Of a DNA stretch of 64,000 bases, positions 28,434 through 36,446 are shown in pieces (position 1 is the first letter of the stretch; each line of letters opens with the position of its first letter). The DNA is from Roseibium sp. (GTDB lineage: Bacteria > Pseudomonadota > Alphaproteobacteria > Rhizobiales > Stappiaceae): the NCBI GenBank assembly GCA_017643925.1, contig JAEPML010000002.1:496001-560000 (forward strand). The letters run 5' to 3'. The notes below the pieces were generated by a model. It was not told where the DNA came from and did no database searches. It saw nothing but the letters and a program-made list of their open reading frames with translations. The position numbers and the translations under genes are program-made.

Positions 28434-29285
28434 ATGGCTGGCAAGCATAAGATACTGTGTGTAGAGGACGAAGCTCTCCTGTTGGAAGATTTGCAAGAGG
28501 AGCTGGAGGACGCTGGGTATGAGGTTCGAACAGCTTGCAACGGCGTCGAGGCAGTCCGCCAGATCAAGTTGGACAGGCCTGACCTGATTTTGTGTGACAT
28601 GATGATGCCTGAACTTGACGGGCCGACGCTGTTCAAGGCAATTCGCCGGGAATTGCCTTCCATGGATGCCGTTCCATTCGTTTTTTTGACGGCGAAAGCC
28701 ACCCGCGAGGATATCATCGCTGGTAAAAAAATGGGCGTTGACGATTACCTGACAAAACCCATCGACTATGACCTGTTGTTGGCGACAGTGGAAACAAGGC
28801 TTGGTCAGGTATCCCGGATAGAGGAACGCAATCGCAACCGTCTTCAGGCCATTCATGCCCAGATCTTGAAACTCAAATCTGCCCGTGGCGCGATCAAGGT
28901 GTCCATGGTGACCGACATGCGTCAGCTCGTTGCTCCAATAAATTCCGCCTTACTCGAACTGGGCTGCGAAGTAAGGACCGTATCGGAAGGTGCCCTGAAC
29001 GAATCCACCTTCGATCCAAAAGAGGACAATATCGTTTTCTTTGTGTGCAGCAGCAACGTTCAGCGGTACCTTAATGATCTCAAGGCTCAAGGCACGCGCA
29101 AATCCGAAACTAGGTTCGTGTTATTGGCAGCACCGAATATGAGTGATGGTGCAAGAGAAGGCTTTCTGAAGTCCGGGATCGACGACATTATCGAATATCC
29201 CTATAAGCCGGTCGAAATCTTCAAGCAGGTCGTTGACCATCTACGGGACCCGGAAGCAGCTGCGGGTTCTCAATTGGCTTCTTAA
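28434..29285 (+). CDS. Response regulator with a second, degenerate receiver-like domain
   Basis: 283 residues. The first receiver domain (about 5-125) is complete: acidic pair in CVEDEA, phospho-acceptor Asp55 in LILCDMMMPELDG, FLTAKA, and Lys108 in YLTKP. After a helical linker, residues about 154-272 look like another receiver fold: strands at VSMVT and NIVFFV, where CSS stands in place of the acceptor Asp, RFVLLAAP, and YPYKP with the conserved Lys. There is no DNA-binding domain, so output is probably by protein contact. AAGGAG precedes the ATG. Paired with the PAS kinase upstream. Confidence 0.85.
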   Translation: MAGKHKILCVEDEALLLEDLQEELEDAGYEVRTACNGVEAVRQIKLDRPDLILCDMMMPELDGPTLFKAIRRELPSMDAVPFVFLTAKATREDIIAGKKMGVDDYLTKPIDYDLLLATVETRLGQVSRIEERNRNRLQAIHAQILKLKSARGAIKVSMVTDMRQLVAPINSALLELGCEVRTVSEGALNESTFDPKEDNIVFFVCSSNVQRYLNDLKAQGTRKSETRFVLLAAPNMSDGAREGFLKSGIDDIIEYPYKPVEIFKQVVDHLRDPEAAAGSQLAS

Positions 29286-29421
29286 GACGCGGCGCTTTGG
29301 TTTGGGCTTAAAAAAGGTGGCATTTTGATCATCCTTTGACAGTTCCCAGACATGATCGTGCCACTTTATTCTTGGAACTATGGACGATCTTATCGTCAAC
29401 AGAGTTTTCGAAAAGGCTGCC

Positions 29422-29910
29422 ATGTTCCTGCAGACTATCTTGCATCAAGTATCCCGCTGCTTCCTTGCTTTTTTCTTGGTGGCAGTCACAACATCAATCG
29501 TCCCAGCGCAAGGCGATGCCCCAAGCTTGCCGGTTGAGGAACTTCTGGTCCGTTCGCAGTCCGCTGAACTCCGATTTCAGGTTGAAGTCGCCTCGAACGA
29601 CATTCAAAGGGCACGCGGGCTCATGTTTCGTGAGGAAATGGCAGAAGACCACGGCATGCTGTTTGTCTTTGAAAACGAGGGCGAACGTTTCTTCTGGATG
29701 AAGAACACGCCGCTGCCGCTCGACATCATCTATATCAGCGAAGCCGGTCGGATCGTCAGTATAGCGGCCGAAACCGTGCCCTTTTCCGAAAACGTCATTC
29801 CCTCCGGACACCCGGCCAGGTTCGTTCTGGAACTGAATGCCGGTCTTTCGGAAAAACTCGGCATTACGGTTGGAGACACGGTCTCAAGTTCGTCGATGAA
29901 GGTCGAATAG
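29422..29910 (+). CDS. Secreted DUF192-family protein
   Basis: 162 residues from the ATG at 29422. A signal peptide (about 1-30, FLAFFLVAVTTSIVPAQG) precedes a DUF192 domain: RARGLMFREEMAEDHGMLFVF, FFWMKNTPLPLDIIYI, ETVPFSENVIPS and FVLELNAG. Function of the family is unknown; it is common in periplasms of alphaproteobacteria. An in-frame start 14 codons earlier would lengthen the N-terminus. It stands alone between the two-component pair and tRNA-Pro. Confidence 0.88.
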   Translation: MFLQTILHQVSRCFLAFFLVAVTTSIVPAQGDAPSLPVEELLVRSQSAELRFQVEVASNDIQRARGLMFREEMAEDHGMLFVFENEGERFFWMKNTPLPLDIIYISEAGRIVSIAAETVPFSENVIPSGHPARFVLELNAGLSEKLGITVGDTVSSSSMKVE

Positions 29911-30061
29911 TGCCGTTTCCAGCCTTCTGAGGGTGAAGCGGCGGAGACCATTCATGTCTGCTTGTCCAGCCGTGTTTGCTTTCCACAGTTCCTGAAAACA
30001 CGTCTCTATTCACACTTGACGACAGAAGCGAACGCGGATACACCGCTGCCAATCAACGGAT

Positions 30062-30138
<77 letters not shown>

Positions 30139-30649
30139 TTTTTCCTACAAAAATACGCGATTTCAGCAAGTGGTTCTTCGACCACGGCTTGGATTTTGCT
30201 TTGGTTGGCAATCCACGGAAATTCCCGTTGTTCTGGGATTTCTTCAAATCTTTTCCGATCTGCCTGGCAGTATTGTCGGTGCCGGGATCGGTGTGGCAAG
30301 CCGAAGTGGAAAGATGCCTTTCTCTGCTGGTTGGGCAACCTCATGCTGGCCTCTGACATTCAAGCCATGCGGGCGTGTTGCATGAAGGTCCGGCTCAAAG
30401 GAAAGTCCGCTTGTTTTCAATCAAAGTCGTATCGAGCCTTGGGGAATTCTGACTGTAATTCCCAGTCAGTTCTCAAGTAGCCCTGGTTGTTCAGGAAAGA
30501 AGAATTCCGACCCTTTCGGCCTGAATATTTCAGGGGATGCCTTGTCCGACACCTTGTGCCAGCTGGCTCAGCGGAACACTGTAAGTATTGGGGTACTTGT
30601 TTCTGTGTGGAGCGCGGCCGGCCATTGGTCAGCCGTCAGGGCAGGGCGA
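30139..30649. other. Intergenic stretch after tRNA-Pro
   Basis: About 510 bases. The open frames here start inside the tRNA or lack ribosome sites, and none resembles a known protein. I see no repeat or RNA gene. Confidence 0.4.
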
Positions 30650-31360
30650 ATGATATCTGATACGGAAGACCAGGCCACATTGGACGTGTCGGCGGCGATT
30701 GCCGTGGTTCGTGCACGGATCGAGGCCAATGGTCTTCTGCTGAAGGAAAGTGCCGATTTCCAGAGCTTCGAAACCTTGATCCGGGGGACCGAAGACAAGT
30801 ACCTGATGGAAGACTTCTCACCGCGATTTTTCGATCTTCACGGCGCAACCGCATTCTGGCTTGGTGCTTACAACGCGGAAGGCACCATCGTCTCCGTTCA
30901 GGCGGCCAAGGTCGAGGAACTCCGGGATCGCAGCCTCGCGGAGCACTGGCAACAGCAGCAAAGACGCATGTTCGTGGACCCCGATCCGGAAATCAAGTTT
31001 GGAAGCGAACATGCTCACGACGCCTATTTCATGCGTGGCAAGATCGCCTATCACGGCAATCTCTGGCTTCGGAGGGATCTGAGGGGCGTTGGCCTTGCAG
31101 AACCACTAACCCAGTTGGGGTTCCTGATCGCGTTGTTGAAATGGTCTCCCGATTATCTTTACGGATTGATGGCAGCGCGAAGTGCCGAAAAGGGATTTGG
31201 GATCCGTGTCGGCTATCGAAGATTCGTGCCGCGCGGGACACACTGGCACCACGCACCGGCCCATATCCGGCCTGACGACTGGCTGGTTTATTCAACGCGC
31301 AGTGATTTGCATGGGCTCGCCAGGCAGATTCTCAGGTCTTCTTTTGAAGGTCCTGAATGA
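30650..31360 (+). CDS. Hypothetical protein, weakly GNAT-like
   Basis: 236 residues, soluble. Residues about 140-195 (WLRRDLRGVGLAEPLTQLGF, then LYGLMAARSAEKGFGIRVGY) recall the acetyl-CoA-binding R-x-x-G-x-G/A motif and following helix of GNAT acetyltransferases, but this is only a resemblance. ATG at 30650 follows an AGGGCAGGG stretch; a TTG 36 codons upstream is also in frame. Its 3' end overlaps the convergent PAS-like gene by 29 bases. Confidence 0.6.
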   Translation: MISDTEDQATLDVSAAIAVVRARIEANGLLLKESADFQSFETLIRGTEDKYLMEDFSPRFFDLHGATAFWLGAYNAEGTIVSVQAAKVEELRDRSLAEHWQQQQRRMFVDPDPEIKFGSEHAHDAYFMRGKIAYHGNLWLRRDLRGVGLAEPLTQLGFLIALLKWSPDYLYGLMAARSAEKGFGIRVGYRRFVPRGTHWHHAPAHIRPDDWLVYSTRSDLHGLARQILRSSFEGPE

Positions 31361-31838
31361 CACCGAAATAGGCGCAAAACCTGTAATCTGACTGAACCGA
31401 TGGCCGTATGGCGACGATCAGACGCTCGAATGCCACCTCCACCAGATTTCCGTCGATTGAAACAGGTGTTCTGGCATAGCCGTAATAGGGTTTGCCGTTC
31501 AGGGCACTGCGATAGCCGTCAGCAGCGGCGTGCTCAAGCTCCGGGTCCGGTGTTGTCAGGGCTTTTGATACGGTCGCCGGTGCGGCCCATCCTTCGCCGA
31601 AGAGATCACGCTGGCTGCTCTGGCTCCCGACATAAAAGATGGGTGGTGGCCCGTCGTCGGTCACACGGTCGGAACACAGACTGAGATACGGCAGAAACGA
31701 TTTCAGCCTGAGCGCCTGCGTGCCCGTCTGTGACGACATCACTGCACTGAAGAATTCGGAAAGCATCGGGTCTGCCAGACCACGATCGATCGCGTCTGTG
31801 CCGATTTCCGTGAAGAATTTTTCGGGTCTCGTGAGCAA
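31332..31838 (-). CDS. Hypothetical PAS-like protein
   Basis: 168 residues. The pattern RLKSFLPYLSLC, then PPIFYVGSQSSQRDLFGEGWA, then YGYARTPVSIDGNLVEVAFERLIVAI, resembles the PAS-like stand-alone proteins common in alphaproteobacteria, but the match is weak. A TTG start is required: a stop lies four codons upstream and there is no ATG near. It converges on the GNAT-like gene with a 29-base overlap and is 28 bases from the small gene at 31867 on the same strand. Confidence 0.55.
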   Translation of the reverse strand: MLTRPEKFFTEIGTDAIDRGLADPMLSEFFSAVMSSQTGTQALRLKSFLPYLSLCSDRVTDDGPPPIFYVGSQSSQRDLFGEGWAAPATVSKALTTPDPELEHAAADGYRSALNGKPYYGYARTPVSIDGNLVEVAFERLIVAIRPSVQSDYRFCAYFGVIQDLQKKT

Positions 31839-31866
31839 TGTGTCGGATTACCTGGTTTCTAGGGGA

Positions 31867-32100
31867 CTAACGGTCGAACGCCTTGAGCAACAAGGACATG
31901 ACATTCAGGAATTCATCGCGCTTTTCGGGTGACAGTTCGTCCGGACTTGTGACCCCGTAGTCAAAGGTCAGGATCATGTTCCACATGTCCGACAGGCCAG
32001 CTGCCTCCACGCTTGCCTTCAGGTCATTCTTGTCTGCGACCTTGGGCTGAGCGTGCTCGGGGTAGTATTCCTCCAGCGTGGTAATGATAATCGGCTGCAT
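31867..32100 (-). CDS. Small acidic hypothetical protein
   Basis: 77 residues, mostly helical by composition, with TLEEYYPEH at the start and SPEKRDEFLNVMSLLLKAF at the end. An AAGG site lies about ten bases before the ATG. I do not recognise it. It is upstream of, and on the same strand as, the PAS-like gene, so the two may form an operon. Confidence 0.5.
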   Translation of the reverse strand: MQPIIITTLEEYYPEHAQPKVADKNDLKASVEAAGLSDMWNMILTFDYGVTSPDELSPEKRDEFLNVMSLLLKAFDR

Positions 32101-32229
32101 GACATTGCCTTGGTTCGGATTGTTATCTGGTTCTGAACTCTGCCTTGTTCATGCGAACCCGGTTATCCCTGATGACCAATTGCAGAGTGTCCGATGAAAT
32201 CGGGTCAACGAACGTGCAATCGGCGATAT

Positions 32230-32241
32230 TCCCCTAGGGGA
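32230..32241. promoter_or_regulatory. Perfect 12-bp palindrome with CTAG centre
   Basis: TCCCCTAGGGGA, in the 350-base gap (32101-32454) that lies between the small leftward gene and the NDUFS4-like gene. CTAG is rare in proteobacteria, so a protein-binding site is possible. Nothing else was recognised in this gap. Confidence 0.3.
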
Positions 32242-32454
32242 GTTGTAGCATAGGTTGCAAATACGCGCCATATCGGACCGTTGTTGGCGTCGGAGCAGGG
32301 GGCTTCCGGACCGTGCGGGTCAGCCACAAGAGCAGGCCGGAGACAGCTTTGGGGACCTGGAGGGAAATTACGGTGTTGACTTTCGCCCGGAAGGCAGGAA
32401 AAAGCTCACTAAGCAATTGTCGCTGACAGGATTTCGATCAAGGGACATTCATTC

Positions 32455-32760
32455 ATGGTTGCGCGCATCTACCGCCCGGCAAAAACCGCCATGCAATCCG
32501 GCAAGGCGAAAACACAGCGTTGGGTCCTGGATTATGAACCGGAAGTCGCGAAGTCCGTCGAGCCGTTGATGGGCTATACGTCGTCCTCTGACATGAAACA
32601 GCAGGTCAGACTGTATTTCGACACGCAGGAAGACGCGGTCGCCTATGCCAAACGTCTTGGCATTCCGCACAGGGTTGAAAAGGCGCAGGAGCGCAAGGTG
32701 CGTGGCTCGGCATATGCCGACAATTTCAAATTCAACCGCACGGCACCCTGGACCCATTGA
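32455..32760 (+). CDS. NADH dehydrogenase accessory subunit, NDUFS4-type (ETC complex I subunit family)
   Basis: 101 residues. ARIYRPAKTAMQSGKA, RWVLDYEP, MGYTSSSDMKQQVRL, FDTQEDAVAYAKRLGI and the final NFKFNRTAPWTH are characteristic of the alphaproteobacterial relatives of mitochondrial NDUFS4 (18 kDa). It is a peripheral part of respiratory complex I. As is usual, it stands apart from the nuo operon. Confidence 0.95.
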   Translation: MVARIYRPAKTAMQSGKAKTQRWVLDYEPEVAKSVEPLMGYTSSSDMKQQVRLYFDTQEDAVAYAKRLGIPHRVEKAQERKVRGSAYADNFKFNRTAPWTH

Positions 32761-32905
32761 ACATCGGGTTCCAACCGGTGTTCAAAACCGGCTTTCTTAA
32801 GCCAGGATTGCCTGTTGATACTTGTTTTTGGAGATCGACAGGAACCGCGGAATTGTCCATCTAATACTGCGCATTGACCGGTTCTCCTGGTCCGGTGTGC
32901 AACAA

Positions 32906-32982
32906 GGCCCCGTAGCTCAGCTGGATAGAGCACTCGCCTTCTAAGCGAATGGTCGCAGGTTCGAATCCTGCCGGGGTCGCCA
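32906..32982 (+). tRNA. tRNA-Arg (TCT)
   Basis: Acceptor GGCCCCG with CGGGGTC, D-arm GCTCAGCTGGATAGAGC, anticodon loop CTTCTAA with anticodon TCT, T-arm AGGTTCGAATCCT, encoded CCA at 32980-32982. Confidence 0.95.
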
Positions 32983-33102
32983 ATTTCTTGAGACTTCAAT
33001 CACACTCTGACTTGTTCAGCCGAACTTGGCGTTAATCAAAACACCGGACTGCGGTTTGCAAGCCCGGTATTTGATACCTTGATTCGCTGAAGCGAACGAA
33101 GT

Positions 33103-33351
33103 TTAGGTATTTGCAGAATCGCCAGCCTGCTGGCCGACCATCAATGGCGTGATCTTGGTCTTCAAGATCATGTCCAGATCCTCGGACCCGTCCTCAAGGG
33201 ATTGCAGGGCCATATCAAGGCAATAGGAGCAGAATGTCCGGCCATCCTTGTCTGCTTCCTTTTTAGTGTACCGGATCATGCGCTTGATAGCTTCCACAGC
33301 AGGTTCCTGTTCGGTTCCTGCATGGTCCGTGTTACGTATGTTGTTCGACAT
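33103..33351 (-). CDS. Small hypothetical protein divergent from the BTAD regulator
   Basis: 82 residues: polar start, helical centre (AVEAIKRMIRYTKKEADKDG) and an FCSYCLDMAL motif with a CxxC. No family recognised. The ATG at 33351 sits at the edge of an inverted repeat. A much longer open frame in this frame is antisense to the regulator gene and not coding. Confidence 0.6.
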   Translation of the reverse strand: MSNNIRNTDHAGTEQEPAVEAIKRMIRYTKKEADKDGRTFCSYCLDMALQSLEDGSEDLDMILKTKITPLMVGQQAGDSANT

Positions 33352-33371
33352 AATACTACCCACCAGTATTA
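33351..33371. promoter_or_regulatory. 7-bp inverted repeat at the start of the small leftward gene
   Basis: TAATACT and AGTATTA separated by 7 bases. It overlaps the start codon region of the leftward gene and lies 160 bases ahead of the BTAD regulator gene, so it could be an operator or an mRNA hairpin masking the start. Confidence 0.45.
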
Positions 33372-33531
33372 GCATTTCATTATGCAGCGATGCCGCTGTG
33401 ACCATCCTCAAAAAGCATGCTGTTGCAGCGTGAAACGACCGTGATAAACTATTGTTGTGTTTCGCATTGCGTGATATTCGCGGTTGAAGCTCGCACACCG
33501 AACACTGGTGCATTTTCTTTATGAGGATTTG

Positions 33532-35526
33532 ATGGCAAACGCCTTCTGCTTTGCGTGTCTTGGTAGGCCGCTGCTTCTGGACAAGCGCCAGGAGCCGGTC
33601 GCGGTGAAAACCCGCAAGGCATTGGCAGTCATCGGTTATTTGAGCCGGATCAACAATTTTTCGGCAACCCGCGAGACGATCGCCGATCTTTTGTGGAGTG
33701 GCACCGACCGGACGAAGGCGATGCAATCCGTGCGTCAGGCCCTTCGGCAGCTGAAAACAGCCGAATCGACCACAGGCTTTGACTTCCTGCGCGCATCGCC
33801 CGGCCTCGTTCAGCTGGATGCGGCTGCTTTTTCGTCCGATCTCACGCAGCTCATGGACCTGTTGAACAAGGGACGGGCATCTGACTTCCGCGAAGCAGAG
33901 GATTTGTGGCGCGGCGATTTTCTGAGTGGCTTCGAGGAGCTCGATCCGGAATTTGCCGACTGGCTTGTCGTGGAAAGAGAGCGCGTTCGCTCCGAAGCGA
34001 CAACCGCAGCGTTTCGGCATCTCACGCATATCAATATCGATGACGGCGGCGCGCGCGTGGAAGCTGGTGGACGCTTCCTGCTCAAGGTGGATCCGGCACT
34101 GGAATCGGCGCACCGAATCCTGATCAGCCTTTACATGAAACTTGGTCAGCGCGAGCGGGCCGAACAGCAATACAGGGCCTGTGAAAGAGAACTGCGGCTG
34201 CATCTCGATGTAGAACCGGAGACGGAAACCAGGGCACTGCTGGATGGGGAAAAGCGCGAGGACACCCAATCGTCGGCTGCCAGCAAGCCATCGCCCACGC
34301 CTCGGCCAAACAATGCGCATTCAAACAGTTCCGACACGATACAGTTGCGCGAGATTGCGATCTATTCCTCCACGCTGTCTGGCGTGGAGCTGAACGATGC
34401 GCGCGACCTGAAAGACGAAATTGTCGCCGGGCTGTCTTCGTTCCGTTCCTTCGACCTCTATCAGGCGGAGTATTTTGACGAAGACCAGGCGCCGTCTCCG
34501 ACCTTGTTTCAGGGTCATGAACTTGGCAGTTACCTGCTGAAATTCCGCTACAATGAGCGAAACAGCAAGATCGCGGTGCAGTTCGAAGACCGGTCAGATG
34601 GGCGAATAGTCTTCAATGAAATTGTCGATCTGAAGCAGTGGGAAAGCCTTCAGGCGGCGGCGAGCCAGACCATTAGCCGGATACACCTGTTTTCGACCGG
34701 AAAACTCAGGAATCCCAAAAACAGCGCTGCATTCGCCAGATGGTGCCAGGCAGAATCCCTGTTGTGGGAATTCGACCCGAAAGCCGACCGCAAGGCCTTG
34801 CAGTTGCTAAACGACCTGGAAAGCCGCCACGACAATTTCTCCATGATCTTCTCGGCCAAAGCGCTGATAAACATGAAGCAGCTCATTCACTATCCGATTG
34901 AGGATCGTGAACTGGGTCTTGCAATGGATGCGATCCTTTCATTGAGCGAACGGGCCGTGATGCTGGATCCCTGGCAGCCCTTCAACCAGCGCGCCTACGG
35001 GTGGGCCTTGATCCAGTCGAACATGTCGGACCAGGCCCGCAGGGCATTCATGCATGCCGGACGACTGAATTCCGTGGACCCGGCCAATCTGATGTCCGTC
35101 GCGGAAGGTTTGGCTTTCTCCGGAGATGTTGAGCTGGCGCGACAGAAAGCGGACATGGCGATGGAGTTGGTGACCTCCGTACCAAGGCTGTTCTACGAAT
35201 ACTACTCGAATGTTTTCTTCGCTTCGGAAGACTACGATGCGGCCGCGCAATTCGTTGAAAAGGCTTCCTACAGCAGCATCTCGGGCCTCACGACCCGAAT
35301 TGCGGCCTTGCTGTGTGCCGGGAAGGAAGAAGAGGCGATGACCGTCCTGGAGCGGCACGCCGACAATTATTCGGAAATTGCGACCAATACCGGTCTCGGC
35401 CAACAGGATCCCGAAGAGTGGGCCAAGAAAGTCAACTTCTTCCAGGACCCGAAGACAAGGGCGAACTACGACAGGGGCGTGGACCTTGTGAAGAAATACT
35501 TTTTCGGTGAGCGCGCGGCGACGTAG
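33532..35526 (+). CDS. BTAD-type transcriptional regulator with TPR-like C-terminal half
   Basis: 664 residues. The N-terminus resembles the winged-helix part of SARP/BTAD regulators (RKALAVIGYLSR, TRETIADLLWSG, QSVRQALRQLK). The bacterial transcriptional activator domain follows (about 95-235; FLSGFEELDPEFADWLVVERERV, ILISLYMKLGQRERAEQQYRACERELR). The middle holds a beta-rich region, and the last 250 residues are helical TPR-like repeats. The ATG at 33532 has GAGGATTTG ahead. It ends 22 bases before the convergent NHLP-like gene, so it is a natural candidate to control the RiPP-like locus. Confidence 0.8.
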   Translation: MANAFCFACLGRPLLLDKRQEPVAVKTRKALAVIGYLSRINNFSATRETIADLLWSGTDRTKAMQSVRQALRQLKTAESTTGFDFLRASPGLVQLDAAAFSSDLTQLMDLLNKGRASDFREAEDLWRGDFLSGFEELDPEFADWLVVERERVRSEATTAAFRHLTHINIDDGGARVEAGGRFLLKVDPALESAHRILISLYMKLGQRERAEQQYRACERELRLHLDVEPETETRALLDGEKREDTQSSAASKPSPTPRPNNAHSNSSDTIQLREIAIYSSTLSGVELNDARDLKDEIVAGLSSFRSFDLYQAEYFDEDQAPSPTLFQGHELGSYLLKFRYNERNSKIAVQFEDRSDGRIVFNEIVDLKQWESLQAAASQTISRIHLFSTGKLRNPKNSAAFARWCQAESLLWEFDPKADRKALQLLNDLESRHDNFSMIFSAKALINMKQLIHYPIEDRELGLAMDAILSLSERAVMLDPWQPFNQRAYGWALIQSNMSDQARRAFMHAGRLNSVDPANLMSVAEGLAFSGDVELARQKADMAMELVTSVPRLFYEYYSNVFFASEDYDAAAQFVEKASYSSISGLTTRIAALLCAGKEEEAMTVLERHADNYSEIATNTGLGQQDPEEWAKKVNFFQDPKTRANYDRGVDLVKKYFFGERAAT

Positions 35527-35548
35527 GCGGCCCACCTGGAGGGCAGGG

Positions 35549-35836
35549 TCAGTTCGGCTGAAGGAAATTTCGGCCGATCGAAGACAGATAGGCCGGATCG
35601 GCCTGACCGACCAGATCGCTGTTGAGTTTGTAGGGCACCGCTACGGTCAATTCGTCCGGTTGATCGACGACCGTGAAATTCATGAGACTGGTGACATTCT
35701 CGGGTAGCCCGATCTTCGCCAGCTCCTTTTCAGGTGCCTGTTTCAACGCGTTGCGAACGTCGGCGTTCAAACGCGCTTCGGCAAGCAGTCGTCCCAGTGC
35801 AGCAATGTTTTCTTTCTTGTAGGGAAAACGAGCCAT
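35549..35836 (-). CDS. NHLP-like RiPP precursor candidate A
   Basis: 95 residues. The helical start, LKQAPEKELAKIGLP (about 31-45), and the TVVDQPDELTVAVP block (55-68) follow the nitrile-hydratase-leader pattern of precursor peptides. The tail after the leader ends D80-x-x-Y83-L-x-x-I-G88-R89, the same spacing as in candidate B; it has no Cys and few Ser. GGAGG lies six bases ahead of the ATG at 35836. It is probably co-transcribed after candidate B (73 bases between). A nitrile-hydratase-like stand-alone protein is the main alternative. Confidence 0.68.
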   Translation of the reverse strand: MARFPYKKENIAALGRLLAEARLNADVRNALKQAPEKELAKIGLPENVTSLMNFTVVDQPDELTVAVPYKLNSDLVGQADPAYLSSIGRNFLQPN

Positions 35837-35909
35837 CTCGACCTCCGTTGCCATGCATAAATTGCTTCAGGCCGGACCCCGGGCCCAGCCTGAAGAATGG
35901 TGTTGCGTC

Positions 35910-36200
35910 TTATTCCGGCAGTTCGCGATAGACGCAGCTGCCGAGCGCCAGGCGGCCAAGCTCTTCGAAATAGGACTCGTCGCCGGCTTCCACACGTGTG
36001 CTGTCGACAGTTGCCGGTATGATCAGGTGAACCGTGTCCGCGGTGTCAGCCAGAAGCGTCACTTCGGTGTTGACGCCAGCTTCGGCAAGTACATGTGCAG
36101 GGTCGGAAACAAGCTGCTCACGAGCATCCTTGTCCTGGATGATTGCGCCAAGTTTTGCGCCGACTTTCATTTCTTCGGTAAAAGACTTATCAGCGTGCAT
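35910..36200 (-). CDS. NHLP-like RiPP precursor candidate B
   Basis: 96 residues. AREQLVSDPAHVLAEAGV (26-43) followed by LLADTADTVHLIIP (49-62) is a close match to the nitrile-hydratase alpha leader (NHLP) consensus, in which a DP turn precedes a VHLxxP strand end. The tail (63-96) holds Thr, Ser and one Cys (Cys89) and the motif D74-x-x-Y77-F-x-x-L-G82-R83 shared with candidate A. GGAGG lies seven bases ahead of the ATG at 36200. It is divergent from the YcaO gene, about 250 bases away. Confidence 0.75.
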   Translation of the reverse strand: MHADKSFTEEMKVGAKLGAIIQDKDAREQLVSDPAHVLAEAGVNTEVTLLADTADTVHLIIPATVDSTRVEAGDESYFEELGRLALGSCVYRELPE

Positions 36201-36446
36201 CGCTCGCCTCCGGAAGTTAAAGTTGCACAGAGTCTTAGCCCGTGGTTGGATGGTCACGTTGCTAGACGAAAAGAAGTCAAGCCTAAGTAAAGGATGGTGG
36301 GTATCTAAATATTAATTGGCTCGACTTCTTTCGAGATAAATACTGTACCGGTGGTTGAGCATTCTCAATAGTTGTGAAGCAAATCTATAGTTACTGCAAT
36401 TGCAGCGTGTGAACTTGTATTTCGTCGTTACTTGGGAAGGGTGTCG

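Noticed and set aside
33352..34320. Long N-terminal extension of the small leftward gene at 33103
   Set aside because: It runs antisense to the BTAD regulator; only the last 82 residues from the ATG at 33351 look real.
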